Positions 59,495 to 64,000 of a DNA stretch of 64,000 nt are shown piece by piece. Position numbers and translations under genes: made by a program. Numbering within the stretch: position 1 is the first letter of the stretch; each line of letters begins with the position of its first letter. Below the pieces are notes generated by a model, which was not told the origin of the DNA, did no database searches, and worked only from the letters and a program-made list of their open reading frames with translations. The DNA comes from Oscillospiraceae bacterium (lineage in GTDB: Bacteria > Bacillota > Clostridia > Oscillospirales > Acutalibacteraceae): positions 1 to 64,000 of the forward strand of contig JAQXNV010000040.1 of NCBI GenBank assembly GCA_029098185.1. Direction: 5' to 3'.

Positions 59495-60472
59495 ATGCTA
59501 TATCACACACTGGGATTTTTTGGCGGATTTCTGCTGGATCTGTTGCTGGGTGACCCGCATTGGATGCCTCATCCGGTGCGGCTCATGGGATGGCTCATCT
59601 CTTTTTTGGAGCGACGTCTGTACCCGCAAAATCGTATGCGATCTCCGCATCGATCGTTTTGCAGGGGTGTTATCCTGGTGCTGCTGGTCTTGCTGTGCAC
59701 CGTTCTTTGTGCCGGGAGCATTTTGTGGCTGTGTTATGCTTTGCACCCCCTTGCGGGTATGGCGGCAGAGCTGCTGATGACATACCAGATCCTTGCGACG
59801 AAATGTCTAAAGACAGAGAGTATGCGTGTGTGCAAAAAGCTGGAGCAAAATGATCTGCCTGGCGCAAGGAAAGCAGTATCCTATATTGTAGGCCGGGACA
59901 CCGATCACCTAAGTCCGTCAGGCGTTGCGAAGGCGGCCGTGGAAACAGTGGCAGAAAACACTGCTGACGGTGTTATAGCGCCTATGCTCTACACAGCCCT
60001 GGGCGGACCGGTGCTGGGCCTTTTTTATAAGGCGGTCAACACTATGGATTCCATGATGGGCTACCGAAACGACCGGTATCTTTATTTTGGCCGGGCGGCG
60101 GCAAAACTGGATGACGCGCTGAATTTTGTACCATCCCGCATCAGTGCCTGGCTGATGATCTTTTCCGCTTTTCTGGGTGGAAAGTGCTTTTCTGGCAGGA
60201 GAGCCTTTTCCATCTGGAAAAGGGACCGCTTTAATCATCTCAGTCCCAATTCAGCCCAGACGGAAGCTGTCTGCGCCGGGGCTTTGGGTGTACAGCTTGG
60301 CGGGGACAGCGTTTATTTTGGCAAGGTAGTCCATAAGCCCACCATCGGCGATGATTTACGTCCTATCGAAAGTGAAGATATTCGCCGGTCCAATCGGCTT
60401 TTGCTGCTGAGCGCCGTGCTGGGAGAAGGGCTTTGTCTGCTGGCATTAACGGCGATCACATTGATTTGTTAG
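59495..60472 (+). CDS. cbiB: Adenosylcobinamide-phosphate synthase CbiB
   Basis: LDLLLGDPHWMPHPVRLMGWLI; VGRDTDHLSPSGVAKAAVETVAENTADGVIAPMLY; AVNTMDSMMGYRNDRYLYFGRAAAKLDDALNF. Confidence 0.95.
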   Translation: MLYHTLGFFGGFLLDLLLGDPHWMPHPVRLMGWLISFLERRLYPQNRMRSPHRSFCRGVILVLLVLLCTVLCAGSILWLCYALHPLAGMAAELLMTYQILATKCLKTESMRVCKKLEQNDLPGARKAVSYIVGRDTDHLSPSGVAKAAVETVAENTADGVIAPMLYTALGGPVLGLFYKAVNTMDSMMGYRNDRYLYFGRAAAKLDDALNFVPSRISAWLMIFSAFLGGKCFSGRRAFSIWKRDRFNHLSPNSAQTEAVCAGALGVQLGGDSVYFGKVVHKPTIGDDLRPIESEDIRRSNRLLLLSAVLGEGLCLLALTAITLIC

Positions 60473-60488
60473 TTTGTTAGGAGGGAAA

Positions 60489-61529
60489 ATGATGCAGGCG
60501 ATCCATGGCGGCGACATTTACCGCAATCAGGTGACGCTGGATGTTTCCAGCAGTATAAACCCTCTGGGTATGCCGGAAAGTGTCCGGCAGGCGCTTTTTT
60601 CCGCGGTAGAGGATAGCCTCTGTTACCCGGACCCCCTGGCAAAAGATCTGCATCGGGCAGTTGCCGGAATGCTGGACGTTCCCCCGGAAACGCTGGTCTT
60701 TGGCAACGGCGCTTCCGAACTATTTTTGGCCATAGCCAACGCCCTGCGCCCTCGAAAAGTCGTTTTGCCCGTGCCGTCTTTTCTCGGCTATGAATACGCC
60801 TTTGGGGCTGTAGGGAGCGAGCTGGTATTTGTGAAAACACGGCAGGAAAATCACTTTGTGCCGGATGAGCGTCTTTTTTCCGTTTTGACAGCGGACGTAG
60901 ATCTGCTGGTGCTGGCAAATCCCAATAATCCCACCGGCATTTTGCTGCCAAAAGATTTTCTGTACCGATTGCTGTGCCACTGCCGGGAAAAGCAGATCTT
61001 TGTGGTGTTAGACGAATGCTTTATGGAGCTTTGCGACGGAGGATACTCCCTGCTGAAAGCGCATTCGGCATTTCCCCAATTACTGCTGGTTCGGGCCTTT
61101 ACAAAATCCTTCGGGATCCCCGGTGTGCGTCTGGGGTATCTGCTTTGCGCCGACCCGGTTTTGCGGGAGCGTGTTTGGCATCAGTTGCCGGAATGGAACC
61201 TCTCCTGCTTTAGTCAGGCTGCCGGCTGCGCCTGCGCAAAAGAGGGGGCGTTTCTGGAAAAAAGTGTTCGTATTATTCAGCAGGAGCGGCAATTTTTATC
61301 GGCGGGACTACAGGCCCTGGGCTGTACAGTTTATCCGGGACAAGCAAACTTTCTGCTGTTTGAAAGTCCTGTGCCGCTGTATGAACCTCTGCTAGAGCGG
61401 GGAATCCTCATCCGGGACTGCGAAAATTTCCGGGGATTATCCAGAGGCTTTTACCGCACGGCTGTGCGCAAACGGAAAGAAAATCAACGGTTACTACAGG
61501 AGATAGGAGCGATCATATGGAAAAAATAG
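60489..61529 (+). CDS. cobD: Threonine-phosphate decarboxylase-like aminotransferase (CobD)
   Basis: IHGGDIYRNQVTLDVSSSINPLGMP; NPNNPTGILL; LVRAFTKSFGIPGVRLGYLL (PLP Lys). Confidence 0.9.
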   Translation: MMQAIHGGDIYRNQVTLDVSSSINPLGMPESVRQALFSAVEDSLCYPDPLAKDLHRAVAGMLDVPPETLVFGNGASELFLAIANALRPRKVVLPVPSFLGYEYAFGAVGSELVFVKTRQENHFVPDERLFSVLTADVDLLVLANPNNPTGILLPKDFLYRLLCHCREKQIFVVLDECFMELCDGGYSLLKAHSAFPQLLLVRAFTKSFGIPGVRLGYLLCADPVLRERVWHQLPEWNLSCFSQAAGCACAKEGAFLEKSVRIIQQERQFLSAGLQALGCTVYPGQANFLLFESPVPLYEPLLERGILIRDCENFRGLSRGFYRTAVRKRKENQRLLQEIGAIIWKK

Positions 61530-62155
61530 AGCAGCTTTCGCCGATGGAGATCGAAAAGCGGAGCTTTGCGCTGATTACAGAGGAGCTAAGGGAGCGGAAC
61601 ATCACTCTGCCCGCAGAACAAGAGGACATCACCAAGCGGGTGATCCACACCACCGCTGACTTTGATTACGCCGAAACGCTGGTATATTCTGAAAACGCCG
61701 TAGCCAAAGCGAGAGGATTGTTGTCTGATGGGGCAGTCATCGTCACCGACACCAACATGGCGCTGTCGGGGATCAGCAAGATAGCCATGGCAAAGCTGGG
61801 CGTTACAGGCCTTTGCTTTATGGCGGACCCGGACGTTGCGGAAAAAGCCAAACAGAGGGGCGTTACCCGAGCGGCTATCAGCATGGAAAAGGCAAAGGCC
61901 CTAGATAGACCTACGCTTTTTGCCATCGGCAACGCGCCTACGGCGCTGATCCGCCTTTGGGAGCTGATGGAGGAAAGCAATTGGCGTCCCGATTTTGTCA
62001 TTGGCGTGCCTGTAGGCTTTGTCCATGTGGAGCAGTCAAAGGAGTTGATCTTACAGTCCCCTGTGCCATTTATCGTCAACCGGGGCAGAAAAGGCGGCAG
62101 TACCGTGGCGGCAGCCATCTGCAATGCCCTGCTGTATGGGCTCACACGGCCATGA
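61517..62155 (+). CDS. cbiC: Precorrin-8X/cobalt-precorrin-8 methylmutase
   Basis: PMEIEKRSFALITEEL...RVIHTTADFDYAETLVYSENA...PVGFVHVEQSKELI; GRKGGSTVAAAI. Confidence 0.95.
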   Translation: MEKIEQLSPMEIEKRSFALITEELRERNITLPAEQEDITKRVIHTTADFDYAETLVYSENAVAKARGLLSDGAVIVTDTNMALSGISKIAMAKLGVTGLCFMADPDVAEKAKQRGVTRAAISMEKAKALDRPTLFAIGNAPTALIRLWELMEESNWRPDFVIGVPVGFVHVEQSKELILQSPVPFIVNRGRKGGSTVAAAICNALLYGLTRP

Positions 62156-63285
62156 TGCGCTACGGGTTTACTACCGGAAGCTGTGCTGCCGCAGCAGCTA
62201 AGGCAGCAGCATATATGCTGTTATCCGGCAGGGAAAAGACGAGCATCACCATCGAAACACCTAAGGGCATCCCCTATACAGCGGCACTGCGGGAGATTTG
62301 CCGCAACGAGCAGTGGGTGTCCTGCGGGGTAGAAAAAGACGGCGGTGACGACCCGGATATAACGACCGGGGCGCTGATCTGCGCTAAAGTTTCCTACGGC
62401 CCATGCCGGGAAAGCGATGGGCCAGGGAAAATCCGGATCGACGGCGGCGTCGGTGTCGGCCGGGTGACAAAGCCGGGGCTCGATCAGCCGGTAGGCAATG
62501 CGGCCATTAACCGGGTGCCGCGGGAAATGATCCAAAGGGAAGTCCGAGAGGTGTGCAGTCTGCTGGATTACACCGGCGACTTGACGGTAGAGATCTTCGT
62601 GCCCACAGGGGAAGCACTGGCCGGGCAGACCTTTAATCCCCGCCTTGGCATCGTGAACGGCATTTCGATTTTGGGGACCAGCGGCATCGTAGAGCCTATG
62701 AGCCAGCAGGCCATCGTGGATACGATCCGGGTGGAGCTGAACCAGCGCCGGGCAGAGGGATTTGACGATGTGGCTGTGTCGCCGGGAAACTATGGATTGG
62801 CGTTTCTGCAAAAAATGTATGGCTACGATCTAAACCGCAGTGTCAAATGCAGTAATTTTATCGGGGAAACCATCGACCTGGCAGTGGAGCTGGGTTTTCG
62901 CCGGCTGTTGCTCACAGGCCATGTGGGTAAGCTCATCAAGGTAGCCGGCGGCATCATGAATACCCATTCCAGAGAGGCGGATTGCCGCATGGAACTGCTC
63001 TGTGCCTTTGCCCTGCGGTCGGGGGTATCGCCGGAGCTGGCCCGCCGGGTGCTGGACTGTGTGACGACAGAGGACGGTGTACAGCTTTTAAGCGAAAGCG
63101 GCAAGCTGCCGGAGATCATGGACTACGCCGTGGAGCGGATCTGCAATTATTTAGAAAGGCGGTCCGGCGGGAAACTAGAGGTAGATTGTATCATTTATAC
63201 CAACGCTCTGGGCGTGCTGGGCAAAAGTAAGGGGGCAGAACAATGGTTTACTTTGTTGGCGCAGGAACAGGCGCCGTCGATCTGA
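62152..63285 (+). CDS. cbiD: Cobalt-precorrin-5B C1-methyltransferase CbiD
   Basis: MMRYGFTTGSCAAAAAKAAAYMLL; VEIFVPTGEALAGQTFNPRLGIVNGISILGTSGIVEPMS; GHVGKLIKVAGGIMNTHS. Confidence 0.95.
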   Translation: MMRYGFTTGSCAAAAAKAAAYMLLSGREKTSITIETPKGIPYTAALREICRNEQWVSCGVEKDGGDDPDITTGALICAKVSYGPCRESDGPGKIRIDGGVGVGRVTKPGLDQPVGNAAINRVPREMIQREVREVCSLLDYTGDLTVEIFVPTGEALAGQTFNPRLGIVNGISILGTSGIVEPMSQQAIVDTIRVELNQRRAEGFDDVAVSPGNYGLAFLQKMYGYDLNRSVKCSNFIGETIDLAVELGFRRLLLTGHVGKLIKVAGGIMNTHSREADCRMELLCAFALRSGVSPELARRVLDCVTTEDGVQLLSESGKLPEIMDYAVERICNYLERRSGGKLEVDCIIYTNALGVLGKSKGAEQWFTLLAQEQAPSI

Positions 63286-64000
63286 TCACCGTGCGGGGGA
63301 TGCGTTTGCTGGAGCAGGCAGACGTCATCATTTATGCCGGATCCCTGGTGAATCCAGCGTTGCTGGAGTACGCTAAAGGGGATTGTATCCTTTATAACAG
63401 TGCCAAAATGACGCTAGAGGAAGTGCTCTTTCAGATGGAGCGGGCAGAGCGGGATGGTAAAATGACTGTCCGGCTTCACACGGGCGACCCCAGTATATAC
63501 GGCGCTGTCCGGGAACAGATGGACGCGCTGGATGAGATGGGCATCCCCTATGAGAGCTGTCCCGGTGTCAGCGCCTGTTTTGGCGCAGCATCCTCCCTCA
63601 ACTTAGAGTACACTCTGCCAGGGGTGTCCCAGTCCCTCATCATCACCCGGATGGAGGGGAGAACGAAGGTGCCGGAGAGAGAACGCATCGAGTCCTTTGC
63701 AGCGCATCGGGCTTCCATGGCCATCTATCTCAGTACCGGGATGCTGGATGAGCTAAGTGATCGTCTGCTTTCCGGCGGCTATGAAAAGACGACGCCATCG
63801 GCCCTGGTTTATAAGGCCACCTGGCCCGAGGAGGAAGCATACATCTGCACTGTGGAAACACTGGCGCAAACGGCAAAAGACCACAACATTACGAAAACAG
63901 CCCTGGTGCTGGTGGGAGATGTGATCGGCCAATGCCACTATGAAAAATCAAAGCTGTATGACGCTTCCTTTTCCACAGAATTTCGCAGGGCCAAAGGAGA
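63243..64000 (+). CDS. cbiF: Precorrin-4/cobalt-precorrin-4 C11-methyltransferase, truncated by window end
   Basis: MVYFVGAGTGAVDLITVRGMRLLEQADVIIYAGSLVNP...HTGDPSIYGAVREQMDALDEMGIPYESCPGVSACFGAASSL; open to base 64000. Confidence 0.95.
   Translation, partial: MVYFVGAGTGAVDLITVRGMRLLEQADVIIYAGSLVNPALLEYAKGDCILYNSAKMTLEEVLFQMERAERDGKMTVRLHTGDPSIYGAVREQMDALDEMGIPYESCPGVSACFGAASSLNLEYTLPGVSQSLIITRMEGRTKVPERERIESFAAHRASMAIYLSTGMLDELSDRLLSGGYEKTTPSALVYKATWPEEEAYICTVETLAQTAKDHNITKTALVLVGDVIGQCHYEKSKLYDASFSTEFRRAKG

Noticed and set aside
1-64000. CRISPR arrays, IS elements or prophage
   Set aside because: No repeat-spacer pattern, transposase, integrase catalytic domain or phage structural gene seen. 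The only mobile-element-like sequence is the resolvase-tail HTH at 48991.

Overview
The window looks like chromosomal DNA from an anaerobic Firmicute (Clostridia/Negativicutes-like; this is an inference from gene content). It is densely coding and mostly housekeeping or metabolic. I found no CRISPR array, transposase or prophage. From left to right the content is: the 3' end of an alkyl/aryl-sulfatase-like gene; a frameshifted DHH-family inorganic pyrophosphatase pseudogene; a small ORF coupled to a secreted EndA/NucA-like nuclease; a GH3-like adenylating enzyme, a MATE transporter fused to an RsbW-like kinase domain, and a STAS protein; a Big2/FN3/C39-like secreted protein; a HAD hydrolase; a PPi-type PFK; aspS-gatC-gatA-gatB; DUF421 and PAP2 proteins; a split Na+-pumping oxaloacetate decarboxylase; tRNA-Leu(CAA); a two-component system; a VTC/DUF4956/DUF4353 surface cluster; yebC; an EFR1 ferredoxin; an MBOAT-DHHW-FkbH-ACP operon; a catalytically degenerate VanY-like protein; gltX-glnS; glgB with a divergent tetR; rodA/ftsW; fhs-tsaE-tsaB-rpiB; an SDR; an orphan resolvase-tail HTH protein; and a cobalamin riboswitch followed by a large cobalamin uptake/biosynthesis operon that runs off the right edge. 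The best candidates for undescribed biology are: (1) the MBOAT/DHHW/FkbH/ACP operon, a Dlt-like surface-acylation system with a HAD-family FkbH loader in place of DltA; (2) the GH3 + MATE-RsbW fusion + STAS locus; (3) the lipoprotein-anchored CbiK chelatase with a tandem NEAT-like lipoprotein at the head of the B12 operon; (4) two complementary, partly degenerate CobU-like proteins in one operon; and (5) a VanY-like protein that has lost its metal ligands. All family assignments come from reading motifs; no database search was run.
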